Positions 52,024 through 60,552 of a DNA stretch of 64,000 bases are shown here, in pieces. The position numbers and the translations under genes are program-made. The notes under the pieces were generated by a model. The model made no database searches. It saw nothing but the letters and a program-made list of their open reading frames with translations, and was not told the origin of the DNA. Every line of letters begins with the position of its first letter. Position 1 is the first letter of the stretch. The DNA comes from Calditrichota bacterium. GTDB lineage: Bacteria; Electryoneota; AABM5-125-24; Hatepunaeales; Hatepunaeaceae. Location: assembly GCA_018644935.1 (NCBI GenBank), contig JABGPL010000009.1, forward strand, positions 1 through 64,000, in the 5' to 3' direction.

Positions 52024-53109
52024 CTATTCAAACACTGCGATGGCGTTATCTAACAATGCTTCTAAATATGGTGGATTATGAACTCCGCCACTCTGATCTT
52101 CCATAACCGTCATGTAGTTCCAGAAAGCCGAGTAGACATTCCGCTCATACTGACCTACGACAGGATGGTATCCATCTTCCTCGAGATGAAGGGGACCGTG
52201 GACCATCGAGTCAGGAATAACTTGCCAAACACCAGCTGTATCTCTTGCGATTGCATTACCTTCAACAGCAACCAAATATTCCGCGAGGGTAGCCATCTTT
52301 GCAACAATTGCGGCACTCTTGCCGTTATAATCGAGATCATCATCAACTGCATGACAATCAACGCAGGCTGCTGCAACTGGTTTGAATGTGTGATCATTGT
52401 CATTCATATGACAAGATACACAACCTGCGCCAGTCCCATGAGTCGAGGGTCCTAAAGTGGAAGCATCGGATACCGAATTAAGACGATGATCTCCACCCAT
52501 GCCCATTAGGCCGGTAGCCTGAGCACCATGGTGTGGTCCGGCGTGTGAACTGGTGAGCATAACCATATCACCGGTTTCATCATCATACTCGCTCCATGCT
52601 CTGCGTGGTGAATGACATCTGACACAAACATTGCTGTTATTGCCAAAGTCCATGTCAGGTTGACCAGTACGCAATACTACTGGGTCATTGAAGCGGATGG
52701 GAACCAAACCTTCCGTTGTATCAAAGACAGCTGGAGCACCATTGTTTGAATGAGAGTGACATGTCCCGCAAGTCATTTTTGATCCGTGTGTATAGGCTTC
52801 GTCCAGTTCTATTTGACCATTATTACCATATTCGACGAATCCTTCATGGGAATGACAAGGGGCACAACTAGTACTTGTGAAACGTGTATAGGGTTCAGAA
52901 TGACCAGCCTGGGCGAATTGCATCTCTATTGCATCCATAGCTTCTGTTGCGTGGCATGTCAGGCAAAACAGGCTTCCATCCGGACCAATTTGACCATCAT
53001 TTCCAGCCGCACCAGCAGGTCCGGCAGGTCCTTCTGGACCTTCACATGCGATGAATCCGATCATCAGCACGACAGGCAGAAGGATTAAAACAAGAAATTT
53101 CTTCAGCAT
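52024..53109 (-). CDS. Hexaheme lipoprotein cytochrome with collagen-like linker
   Basis: A 361-residue exported lipoprotein: signal ending GFIAC, then a short Gly-Pro-rich collagen-like linker (about 23-43), then six CxxCH hemes (CLTCH, CAPCH, CGTCH, CVRCH, CVSCH, CVDCH) and extra histidines. The end DQSGGVHNPPYLEALLDNAI is a motif shared with the C-terminal parts of NrfA/octaheme-type multiheme enzymes, so both electron transfer and catalysis are possible. It follows the 77-residue gene by 61 bp, behind a sigma-54 promoter, and is closed by a strong terminator. Confidence 0.85.
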   Translation of the reverse strand: MLKKFLVLILLPVVLMIGFIACEGPEGPAGPAGAAGNDGQIGPDGSLFCLTCHATEAMDAIEMQFAQAGHSEPYTRFTSTSCAPCHSHEGFVEYGNNGQIELDEAYTHGSKMTCGTCHSHSNNGAPAVFDTTEGLVPIRFNDPVVLRTGQPDMDFGNNSNVCVRCHSPRRAWSEYDDETGDMVMLTSSHAGPHHGAQATGLMGMGGDHRLNSVSDASTLGPSTHGTGAGCVSCHMNDNDHTFKPVAAACVDCHAVDDDLDYNGKSAAIVAKMATLAEYLVAVEGNAIARDTAGVWQVIPDSMVHGPLHLEEDGYHPVVGQYERNVYSAFWNYMTVMEDQSGGVHNPPYLEALLDNAIAVFE

Positions 53110-53170
53110 AAAATTGCCTCTTTTAAGTGTTAGGGTTTGTATTGTTTATGTCTAAAATTGTTAAATAACT

Positions 53171-53404
53171 TTACGTCTTAGAACCAGACGCTTGCTCTTC
53201 ACTGTCCCAATATCCGAGCTTGCGGTGAGCTTCAATTTCTACCTCGATCATATTTTGAAGCTTGTAGGCAGTGTCGCGGAGTATACCATAGATGACTCCA
53301 CAACTGCCATCCTTTCTCACCCTATCACCATAATCGGCGATTATTTTCATTTCACGGGTAAGTTCAAGGGTTCTAAGTAAACTTTGATTATCGTCTCTTG
53401 ACAT
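53171..53404 (-). CDS. Small conserved-looking cytosolic protein, unknown function
   Basis: A 77-residue helical protein with GSCGVIYGILRDTAYKLQNMIE and EIEAHRKLGYW. It has no signal peptide. AGAGAG lies before the ATG. It is the first gene behind the sigma-54 promoter and is probably co-transcribed with the hexaheme cytochrome. No family was recognised; a single cysteine and a charged helical end are the only visible traits. Confidence 0.65.
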   Translation of the reverse strand: MSRDDNQSLLRTLELTREMKIIADYGDRVRKDGSCGVIYGILRDTAYKLQNMIEVEIEAHRKLGYWDSEEQASGSKT

Positions 53405-53934
53405 CTCTCTCTCTACTTTGTAATGAAAGTAACAAGAGCAATTAGCGTGCCAAAGTATTTCTCAATTCCAAATTCCGTTCCATTCCTTAAGCACTGCTTT
53501 TACAAACATATATGCTTATTCGAAAAATTAAACCGAGCGAAATAAAATCTGTTTCTTCAAACAAACAGACAAATTGTAAAGAAATGTCAATTATGAGTTT
53601 TACATCCCAGCCCAATTAATTCACCTAAATCAGTGTCAATATTACAACACAATCATTCTCATATGCTGTAAAGCAGGAAGTTTTATAGATGGAGTTACTA
53701 CTGAAAAATCGGCGAGTATGTGAAATTTGGAACTTTAAGTAACGATATTTTCCTTCACTTCAACGTGTTCAAACCTTTATAAAACAGTGTTAAAGCGGTC
53801 TAAAATCTGAGTAAACAACTGCAACAACTCAGAAAATCAATATCGCAATATAGCAATCTTTTTATCGTGAGGCAACAATAAGTAATCTATATTATAAAAA
53901 TGCGGAGTGTTCCCTTTGTAATTACAGGTAATTG
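53405..53934. other. Regulatory region between the activator gene and its probable target
   Basis: About 530 AT-rich bases without a gene. It contains the sigma-54 promoter at one end and the operator array at the other, the 100-500 bp spacing expected for DNA looping between activator and polymerase. Confidence 0.6.
53437..53452 (-). promoter_or_regulatory. Sigma-54 (-24/-12) promoter
   Basis: On the minus strand the bases TGGCAC-GCTAA-TTGCT match the sigma-54 consensus TGGCAC-N5-TTGCW at every position. It lies 33 bp before the 77-residue gene start, giving an expected transcript start near 53425. The window also encodes a sigma-54 activator immediately upstream. Confidence 0.88.
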
Positions 53935-53984
53935 CAAAAGTGTAAAACAGTATCTTTACACACCTGTAAATATTTACACTTTTG
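53935..53984. promoter_or_regulatory. Array of four TGTAAA half-sites (probable activator sites)
   Basis: Arms CAAAAGTGTAAA (53935-53946) and TTTACACTTTTG (53973-53984) are a perfect 12-bp inverted repeat. Between them are TTTACA (53955-53960) and TGTAAA (53965-53970), themselves a perfect palindrome around CACC; the third and fourth half-sites also form TGTAAAT-ATTTACA. The last site covers the stop codon of the activator gene. Most likely these are upstream activating sites for the activator encoded here. Confidence 0.7.
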
Positions 53985-55719
53985 GCTTGTAGAGGAAGCT
54001 GTAAAGGGTTGGACGACTGACACCGAGTATCCGAGCTGCCTGAGATTTATTCCCTCTAGCCTTCCTCAGTGCTTCTTCAACGTCCAAATGTTTCAGTTTG
54101 GGAGGTCTACCTGGGCCTGTTAATTTATTATTCTCAATAGATTCTGTGATTTCTGATGGTAAATGTTCTATATTTATTATTGAATCATGACACTTAATGA
54201 GAGCATACTGTATGGTGTTTGCTAATTCTCGAATATTTCCCGGCCAGCTATAATCATAAAACAGTTTAATGACTCTGGGTGAAACCTTTTTTGCATTCCG
54301 CCCGGAGCCGTTCAGGAATTTTCCAAGAAAGTGCTCTACCAAATCGGGAATGTCTGTCTGTCTCTGACGTAGAGTTGGGAGTAATAATGGAACCACTACC
54401 AGGCGGTAATAAAGATCTTCTCTAAATTCACCCTGATCGCGGAGCAGTTTTAAATTTTTATTTGTAGCACATATTATTCGTACATCAGAATTTTGAGTCG
54501 TTTCACTGCCAGCTGGGACAAATTGTTTCTCCTGAAGAACGCGAAGGAGCTTAACTTGCATTTGTTGGGATATCTCACCTATCTCATCAAGAAAAATTGT
54601 CCCTTTTTCAGCAAGTTCAAAACGCCCTCTTTTGTCTCTGTATGCCCCAGTAAACGCCCCCTTAACATGACCGAATAATTCACTTTCGAGGATACCTTCA
54701 GGAAGTGCCCCGCAATTTACGGGAACAAATGGTTCATCAGCACGTGAACTCAGCTTATGAATCGCATTTGCAACCATTTCCTTTCCGGTGCCACTTTCTC
54801 CCTGAATCATTACAGGTACATTTATGTTTGCTATTTCTCTGATATTGTTGTAAACATTTGCCATCGATGGATGAGTACCGATAATTCCGTAAAAACCTTT
54901 GTTAACCGATTGGGCATTATCTACCGGATGTAGATTGTTCGGATCTCTAAAGGTCACTAATATAGAAGGAGTCCCAGGTTTTCGATCACCAATAGATATT
55001 GCTGACATTTCGAGATCTCGCAACTGCCCATCTTTTCGAAAGAAAGTGTTGTTATATCTAAGCTTGTTTGCCTCATATGACGACTCTTCACAATAATTGC
55101 AATTCCCGCCACAAAACCTGCCAGGAAAAATCTTGTGACAATCTTTATTTATGACATCAGAATACTTATAGCCTGTGATAACTTCAGCTGCCTTATTGAA
55201 ATAAAGGATTTTTCGATTTGCATCGTGAGCTAACACACCATCAACCTGATTTTCTATCATGGATTCAAATATGCTACGCTGCCTATTGAGAGCGTCGAGA
55301 TATCCATCCTCAACAAGATGAGAAATCCTGTGTGAAATTTCATCGCGCATCACCCGGTAGGCTTCTTTGATTTCTTCCTTATTCCTTAATGAAGCATCCG
55401 GTTTTGAAATGAACCAATAGAGTCGGGTGGGGGAGCCTGCAAAATCAGGACATTCGTTCTTTTTCTTCTCTTCTTCATCGCAAATAATAACTGCAAGATC
55501 AAAGCGCAGCATTGAAACGTCTTCAATAATGTTAGAAACCATTCCGGGTATATTGTTCCCGGTTTCTGCCATTATTTCTTGTGCTAAAGTATCAACCCTT
55601 TCCTTCTTAACACCAACACAAAATAATTCGCATTTATCACCTAAGATCTGCCTGGCAAAGGCACCAGCCATCAAATTTCTTCCTGAGGAACCTTTGCTTA
55701 GAAATAAGAGTCGAGACAT
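53974..55719 (-). CDS. Sigma-54 activator with degenerate LMW-phosphatase-like and PAS domains
   Basis: A 581-residue regulator. Residues 1-135 resemble low-molecular-weight phosphatase/ArsC proteins ([18 protein letters not shown]), but the catalytic Cys of CX5R is Ser8 while R14 remains, so it is probably a non-catalytic sensor. Residues about 148-260 form a PAS domain with a cysteine cluster (C194, C203, C207, C210). The AAA+ domain follows: Walker A GESGTGKE (307-314), sigma-54-contact loop GAFTGA (354-359), Walker B FLDE (376-379). The C-terminus is a Fis-type HTH ([16 protein letters not shown]). It should activate the sigma-54 promoter at 53437, about 520 bp away. Redox or oxyanion sensing is inferred. 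Confidence 0.88.
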   Translation of the reverse strand: MSRLLFLSKGSSGRNLMAGAFARQILGDKCELFCVGVKKERVDTLAQEIMAETGNNIPGMVSNIIEDVSMLRFDLAVIICDEEEKKKNECPDFAGSPTRLYWFISKPDASLRNKEEIKEAYRVMRDEISHRISHLVEDGYLDALNRQRSIFESMIENQVDGVLAHDANRKILYFNKAAEVITGYKYSDVINKDCHKIFPGRFCGGNCNYCEESSYEANKLRYNNTFFRKDGQLRDLEMSAISIGDRKPGTPSILVTFRDPNNLHPVDNAQSVNKGFYGIIGTHPSMANVYNNIREIANINVPVMIQGESGTGKEMVANAIHKLSSRADEPFVPVNCGALPEGILESELFGHVKGAFTGAYRDKRGRFELAEKGTIFLDEIGEISQQMQVKLLRVLQEKQFVPAGSETTQNSDVRIICATNKNLKLLRDQGEFREDLYYRLVVVPLLLPTLRQRQTDIPDLVEHFLGKFLNGSGRNAKKVSPRVIKLFYDYSWPGNIRELANTIQYALIKCHDSIINIEHLPSEITESIENNKLTGPGRPPKLKHLDVEEALRKARGNKSQAARILGVSRPTLYSFLYKPKV

Positions 55720-56435
55720 CTTATCGTAATGTTCCTAAATTATTTTCGGTCAACAATTTACGATCTCCAAAATTATCTATTTTCACATCACCCTCATCCG
55801 CAAAGTCTCCTTGAGGTCGATGGCTGTTTCAACAAGAAGGGTTGAACTTTTCATGTAAAGCTTTTTCTAAAGCCTACCCTGAGGTCCTGCATTATCTGAA
55901 CTCAAATTGGAAGCCCCAAACCCCTAAGAAATCCTGACTCTAACGAGTTACGATAGTATTTGACAGTTGGGAGCTCTTCATAATTACGATTGATTGTAAA
56001 GCCATGTTTGATTTTTGGGTGAATTAGAGCTAAAGAATCTTCAAATCAAGCGTTTCTGTTATTATCCGCTTATTTTACCCTCTAACAAAACGATTGTCAG
56101 AGAAACAAATGTTGTAAATTCGATACTCCCAACGATCTCCAGAATTTGAATTCTTACGATATTTATCCCAATGTATATCCACCATTGGCGCAAAGAGCTG
56201 ATATTATATGTAGTAAATGGCTTAAAATATTTTTCAAAAATGACAAAACAATATGCTCCGCAAATATAAGTATTACAAGTCTTACACATACTTCGGCCAG
56301 ATTTCTACAATTTCGGTTATTAGAGGTATATACAAATTTGCTTTCAATTAATTGCACCTTGACAGTGCTTTCTAATTTCCTTATTATGATTGTTCAATTG
56401 TTTTTTACATCATTGCTCACATCAGGCATAAAAAA
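55720..56435. other. Intergenic region
   Basis: About 700 AT-rich bases between the divergent activator gene and ecfT. A 98-codon frame (56146-56442) starts with TTG without a ribosome site and is not accepted. The plus-strand promoter of ecfT is listed separately; nothing else was recognised. Confidence 0.5.
56359..56387 (+). promoter_or_regulatory. Sigma-70-type promoter of the ecfT-truA genes
   Basis: -35 TTGACA (56359-56364), exactly 17 bp, -10 TATTAT (56382-56387), 48 bp before the ecfT start. Confidence 0.72.
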
Positions 56436-57221
56436 ATGGTAACACCATTCGGAAACTACATTTCCGGAAAAACTCTCCCGCACCGTCTCGATCCACGTGT
56501 CAAGTTGGTTTGTACTGCAATGATATTCTCCGCTGTACTTATCATTGGCAAATGGATTGGATTAATCCCCATTGCGGGGATATCACTTGTTTTTTGTCTG
56601 ATATCCGAACAAACATTAGCTCAATTTGTGCGTGATGCCATTTCACTTTCTTTCCTTTACATAGTTACAGTTGCCCTCCACAGCGTTCTAACTCCCGGAG
56701 ACCCCCTTTTTTCTATCGCAATGGGAATTTCCGTAACTGTAGAAGGTCTTGAAAAGGGAGTTTTCTTTGCCTTTAAAATTGTATGCCTCGCTATTCTTGC
56801 AGGTCTCATTTTGAGGACAACCCATCATGCGGAATGGGCAAAGGCAATCGAGGATTTGCTACCTGAAAGGGGTAAATTAGGCAGATTCGCTGTGATGTTT
56901 GGCCTAACAATCAGGTTTTTCCCAATGATTCTTGAAGAAGCCAACAGAATCAGATTGGCACAGATTGGAAGAGGACTAGAATCCGGTGGAAATCTGATCA
57001 AAAGAGTAAGAAATTTAATTCCAGTCACTTTACCATTGTTGGCAGCCAGTTTTAGAAAGGCAGACATCATCAGCTACAATATGCAAGCAAGGGGTTTCAG
57101 AATAGATGCCTCTCGCAGTCGACACAAACAGACAAAATTTACCAGCGAAGATATCATTACTGGTCTCATAGTAATAGCAACTATTATCTTATCCTTTTAT
57201 CTGTTGTTCATATCAGCATGA
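56436..57221 (+). CDS. ecfT: ECF transporter T component (EcfT/CbiQ family)
   Basis: A 261-residue inner-membrane protein with five to six helices. RLDPRVKL near the N-terminus and the coupling-helix motifs IGRGLES and QARGFRI are typical of EcfT/CbiQ, which links a substrate-binding S component to two ABC ATPases for vitamin or metal uptake. No ATPase (EcfA) or S component is adjacent, so the partners are elsewhere. Its stop overlaps the truA start (ATGA). Confidence 0.85.
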   Translation: MVTPFGNYISGKTLPHRLDPRVKLVCTAMIFSAVLIIGKWIGLIPIAGISLVFCLISEQTLAQFVRDAISLSFLYIVTVALHSVLTPGDPLFSIAMGISVTVEGLEKGVFFAFKIVCLAILAGLILRTTHHAEWAKAIEDLLPERGKLGRFAVMFGLTIRFFPMILEEANRIRLAQIGRGLESGGNLIKRVRNLIPVTLPLLAASFRKADIISYNMQARGFRIDASRSRHKQTKFTSEDIITGLIVIATIILSFYLLFISA

Positions 57222-57991
57222 GTTCACAAATGATAAAGGAACAACAGGAATTGTATCCTGAGAGGCGAGTTAAACTCACCATTGAATATGATGGAACAGA
57301 TTTTTGTGGGTGGCAGGTTCAACCAGAGCACAGAACTGTTCAGGGTGAACTTGAAAATGCTCTGAAGAGGCTGACCGGGCAAAAGGTAACCATTTATGGT
57401 TCAGGTAGAACGGATTCCGGTGTACATGCTATTGGCCAAATCGCTCACATTACTTTACCAGAATCCAAATTTAACTTGCTTTCACTTCAGAAATCTCTCA
57501 ACGGATTAACGGGCAAGGACATTTATGTCAGGGATGCCGAAGTTGTTCCCGATGACTTTCATGCGAGATTTGATGCGAAAAGCCGAAGATATAAATACAG
57601 GTTATTGAAACACCCACATCCAATGCTGATAAAGTTCTCATGGTTCTCGGATAGGATTTGGGATGATAAGATTGCCCGGGAAACTTCAAAAAAATTGAAA
57701 GGAAAACACAGCTTCAAATCATTCAGTCGAAAAAGAGAAGGTGAGGTTGATTATAAATGTGAGATATTCGATGCCACCTGGACGCCAACATATTACGGAG
57801 CCTCTTTTGAAGTCGAAGCCGATAGATTTTTTCACCAAATGGTCAGGGGATTAGTTGGAGCGATTATAGATGTTGCAAGAGGATACCTGAGCAACGAGGA
57901 ATTTTTAAAACTTCTTCACAATCCTGAGAATAATGCAGAAGTTCGCTTTGTACCACCTCAAGGACTTGTTTTGCTGGAAGTAAAGTATTAA
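57218..57991 (+). CDS. truA: tRNA pseudouridine(38-40) synthase TruA
   Basis: A 257-residue enzyme that converts uridines 38-40 of the tRNA anticodon arm to pseudouridine. The catalytic aspartate is D66 in GSGRTDSGVHA; YDGTDFCGWQVQP at the start and RFFHQMVRGLVGAI in the second half are characteristic. The N-terminus carries about 15 extra residues before the first strand. Coupled by overlap to ecfT. Confidence 0.92.
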   Translation: MSSQMIKEQQELYPERRVKLTIEYDGTDFCGWQVQPEHRTVQGELENALKRLTGQKVTIYGSGRTDSGVHAIGQIAHITLPESKFNLLSLQKSLNGLTGKDIYVRDAEVVPDDFHARFDAKSRRYKYRLLKHPHPMLIKFSWFSDRIWDDKIARETSKKLKGKHSFKSFSRKREGEVDYKCEIFDATWTPTYYGASFEVEADRFFHQMVRGLVGAIIDVARGYLSNEEFLKLLHNPENNAEVRFVPPQGLVLLEVKY

Positions 57992-58204
57992 TATTAAATT
58001 CACAACTTTTCAGTTGAATTTTGAAACAAAAATCCGAGGGAAATCGTATCATATCTATCCTTGGATAAGTGAAGATTTTTACCGAATGAAGAAATTCAAT
58101 TCCTTTCCGAGGAAATTGAAATATGATTGTGACCAGACGATGCATTGAAAGATGAACCAGTATCGTTGAGTAACGTAAATAAAAAATAAACATAGAGGTT
58201 TTAG

Positions 58205-58855
58205 ATGAAGTTTTTCATTGATACAGCCAACACCGACGAGATCAAAGACGCCGTCGAACTTGGCATTATGGATGGTGTTACTACCAATCCATCTCTTGTT
58301 GCAAAAGAAAACAGACCAATTGAAGAGATTTTGCTTGAAATTTGCGAATTAGTTGATGGTCCTGTTTCGGCAGAAGTCACAGCTACTGATCATGTTCACA
58401 TGGTTGAAGAGGGCTTGAAGCTCGCAGATTTACATGACAATATCTGTGTTAAATTACCCATAACTCGTGATGGATTAAAGGCATGTGTCGAGCTAACAGC
58501 GGAAGATATTCCGACGAATATGACACTTTGCTTTTCTCCCATGCAGGCTTTGCTTGTAGCAAAAGCCGGCGCGACATTTGTCAGTCCTTTCGTTGGCAGA
58601 TTAGACGACATTGCTCAGGATGGAATGAAACTCATTGGCGACATCATTCAAATGTATAATAATTATGGATTCACTACTGAGGTGTTGGTTGCTTCAATAC
58701 GGAATCCCATCCATGTCTACCAGGCTGCAATGCTCGGTGCTGATGTAGCAACCATTCCTCTCTCAGTAATTGATATGCTGCTAAAGCATCCGCTGACCGA
58801 TATTGGATTAGAAAAGTTCCTCGCCGACTGGGATAAAACAGGCCAGACCATTTAA
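58205..58855 (+). CDS. Transaldolase-like fructose-6-phosphate aldolase (TalC/FSA type)
   Basis: A 216-residue single-domain TIM-barrel aldolase. Key sites: [19 protein letters not shown], the Schiff-base lysine K83 in [38 protein letters not shown]. Short transaldolases of this family act in the non-oxidative pentose phosphate pathway or as fructose-6-phosphate aldolases; sequence alone does not decide. AGAGG precedes the ATG. The degP-like gene follows after 14 bp, probably on the same transcript. The 213-bp gap to truA holds no gene. Confidence 0.88.
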   Translation: MKFFIDTANTDEIKDAVELGIMDGVTTNPSLVAKENRPIEEILLEICELVDGPVSAEVTATDHVHMVEEGLKLADLHDNICVKLPITRDGLKACVELTAEDIPTNMTLCFSPMQALLVAKAGATFVSPFVGRLDDIAQDGMKLIGDIIQMYNNYGFTTEVLVASIRNPIHVYQAAMLGADVATIPLSVIDMLLKHPLTDIGLEKFLADWDKTGQTI

Positions 58856-58869
58856 ATCCGGAAGATTAA

Positions 58870-60090
58870 ATGCGTTACGTAGTATATTATATTACAGGGA
58901 CCTTTCTTGGAATAATACTTGTTGTCGGGATTTGCATCCTATCTCCCGAAACGGTTCAACGATTTTTACCGGTTGAGTCAACGGCATTAGTTGCCGTTGA
59001 CTCAAAGCAAGTTAATCAGCCAGTCATTCCAATAGAAAATCAGACTCTTGATGATGCCGAGCTGGAAATAAATCACAGCAGAAGAAACTCCATTACCAGA
59101 GCGGTAAAAGATGTCGCTCCGGCTGTGGTTGGAATAAATGTCATCGCTGTCAAAGAGTATCGATACCGCAGCCCGTTCTATAATGATCCCTACTTCAGGC
59201 AATTCTTTCCTGACCAGATCTATCGAAAAAAGGTCGAAAACCTCGGTAGCGGATTTCTGATATCTGAAGATGGTTACATCCTTACCAACCAGCACGTAGT
59301 AAACGCAGCTACAGAAATCGTCGTTACAATGACTGATGGTCAAAAATACGATGCTGAAACTATTGGCTTCGATTTTGATACAGATGTCGCATTATTGAAA
59401 ATAAAGGGACATAACTTCCCATTTATCCCATTTGGTAATTCTGATAATTCAATAATCGGTGAGTGGGCGATTGCCATTGGCAATCCGTTCGGATTGTTTT
59501 CAATACACTCACAACCAACAGTTACAGTTGGTGTCATCTCTGCGGTAAACCGGGATTTTGAGCGAAATCAGGATGGGCACCTTTATCAGGATATGGTTCA
59601 AACCGATGCATCAATAAATCGTGGAAACTCAGGCGGACCGCTGGTCAACTCACTCGGTGAATTGATCGGTATGAACACTATTATTTTCACTGAAGGTGGT
59701 GGTTCAATTGGGTTGGGATTTGCAATTCCGGCAAATAAGCTCGAAAAAATATTTCAGGATTTACTTCAGCGGGGAAGTATTGAGCGAGATTTCTGGATCG
59801 GAGCAAAAGTCGAAAACGTCAACCGCCTCATAGCCCTAAGCCTCAGGCTTCCAGAATTGCGCGGAGTAGTAATAACTGATGTAGACACAAGTAGTCCGGC
59901 AGCAAAAGCAGGATTAGAAACAACGGATGTTATTTTCGGAGTAAATCAACAGAAGATCAATAATGTGGCTGAGATAGAACAAATCATGCGAAACACCGAT
60001 CTTCGAGTCGGCGATCAACTCACCTTTTCAGTCTTCAGAAATGGTGAGTTAAAGGATTACTCAGTGATACTTGAGAAAAAGGATGATTAG
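58870..60090 (+). CDS. DegP/HtrA-type periplasmic serine protease
   Basis: A 406-residue protein: N-terminal membrane anchor or signal (YITGTFLGIILVVGICIL), trypsin-like domain with H142 (NQHVVNA), D172 (FDTDVALLK) and S254 (GNSGGPLV), and one PDZ domain (about 315-400, LRGVVITDVDTSSPAAKAGLETTDVI). One PDZ domain places it nearer DegS/HtrA-like than DegP with two. It degrades or refolds damaged envelope proteins. GGAAG lies before the ATG. Confidence 0.9.
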   Translation: MRYVVYYITGTFLGIILVVGICILSPETVQRFLPVESTALVAVDSKQVNQPVIPIENQTLDDAELEINHSRRNSITRAVKDVAPAVVGINVIAVKEYRYRSPFYNDPYFRQFFPDQIYRKKVENLGSGFLISEDGYILTNQHVVNAATEIVVTMTDGQKYDAETIGFDFDTDVALLKIKGHNFPFIPFGNSDNSIIGEWAIAIGNPFGLFSIHSQPTVTVGVISAVNRDFERNQDGHLYQDMVQTDASINRGNSGGPLVNSLGELIGMNTIIFTEGGGSIGLGFAIPANKLEKIFQDLLQRGSIERDFWIGAKVENVNRLIALSLRLPELRGVVITDVDTSSPAAKAGLETTDVIFGVNQQKINNVAEIEQIMRNTDLRVGDQLTFSVFRNGELKDYSVILEKKDD

Positions 60091-60126
60091 GTAGAGTATA
60101 CATACATTTGAACTCTGCTCTATCGT

Positions 60127-60150
60127 ACGGGCACGTAGCCACGTGCCCGT
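60127..60150. repeat. Palindromic element with 10-bp arms
   Basis: Arms ACGGGCACGT (60127-60136) and ACGTGCCCGT (60141-60150) pair perfectly around AGCC, 36 bp after the protease stop; may double as a terminator. Confidence 0.7.
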
Positions 60151-60210
60151 CCTCAATTCCTGAAAACGCAACCGGTTATCCAATGAGTAGTCCACACTCC
60201 TAACTTACTC

Positions 60211-60228
60211 GTTCCCACGCTCTGCGTG
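60211..60228. repeat. Partial CGTTCCCACGC-type repeat
   Basis: The string GTTCCCACGCTCTGCGTG has a 5-bp stem (CACGC/GCGTG) around TCT. It is the left part of a CGTTCCCACGC...GCGTGGGAACG palindrome known to me as dispersed in many bacterial genomes; the right end is missing here. Confidence 0.5.
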
Positions 60229-60283
60229 TAATGCAAAATATCAAAAACGTCTTAATCCCCAACTTGATTGGTAACCCACCTTA

Positions 60284-60306
60284 GTAGGTCGGCATCTCAT
60301 GCCGAC
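60284..60306. repeat. Palindromic element (GTAGG head)
   Basis: Head GTAGG, perfect 8-bp stem GTCGGCAT (60288-60295) and ATGCCGAC (60299-60306), loop CTC. Confidence 0.75.
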
Positions 60307-60492
60307 GTTCACAAATCAAATTATGTACTACAAATTCCAAAATGACAATCAACACCCTTTCATTCCTTTGTGAATTAACATCTTGCACCATATCACCTGA
60401 TTAATCTGTCAAAACCCCAAAAAAAAAGACCTGACTGTTTGATCAATAGAGCAATAAGGCTATATTGTTTTATAGTAATGAAATACAACAAA

Positions 60493-60508
60493 ATGTTCAT
60501 CTGAACAT
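60493..60508. promoter_or_regulatory. Operator-like palindrome
   Basis: Perfect palindrome ATGTTCA-TC-TGAACAT, about 45 bp before the start of the beta-helix gene and just after the possible promoter at 60439-60466. A repressor or activator site is possible; no cognate regulator is adjacent. Confidence 0.35.
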
Positions 60509-60552
60509 AGAATCAGCTATATTTTGTATTAACGAGGGCTTGGGGTGTTAAA

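Larger units (their letters stand above)
60091..60552. other. Intergenic region with three palindromic elements
   Basis: Between the protease and the beta-helix protein genes. Three dispersed-type hairpins and one operator-like palindrome are listed separately. A possible promoter (TTGATC at 60439, 16 bp, TATATT at 60461) lies ahead of the next gene. No coding frame was accepted. Confidence 0.5.

Noticed and set aside
56146-56442. 98-codon plus-strand frame before ecfT
   Set aside because: TTG start, no ribosome site, contains the ecfT promoter and overlaps the ecfT start.
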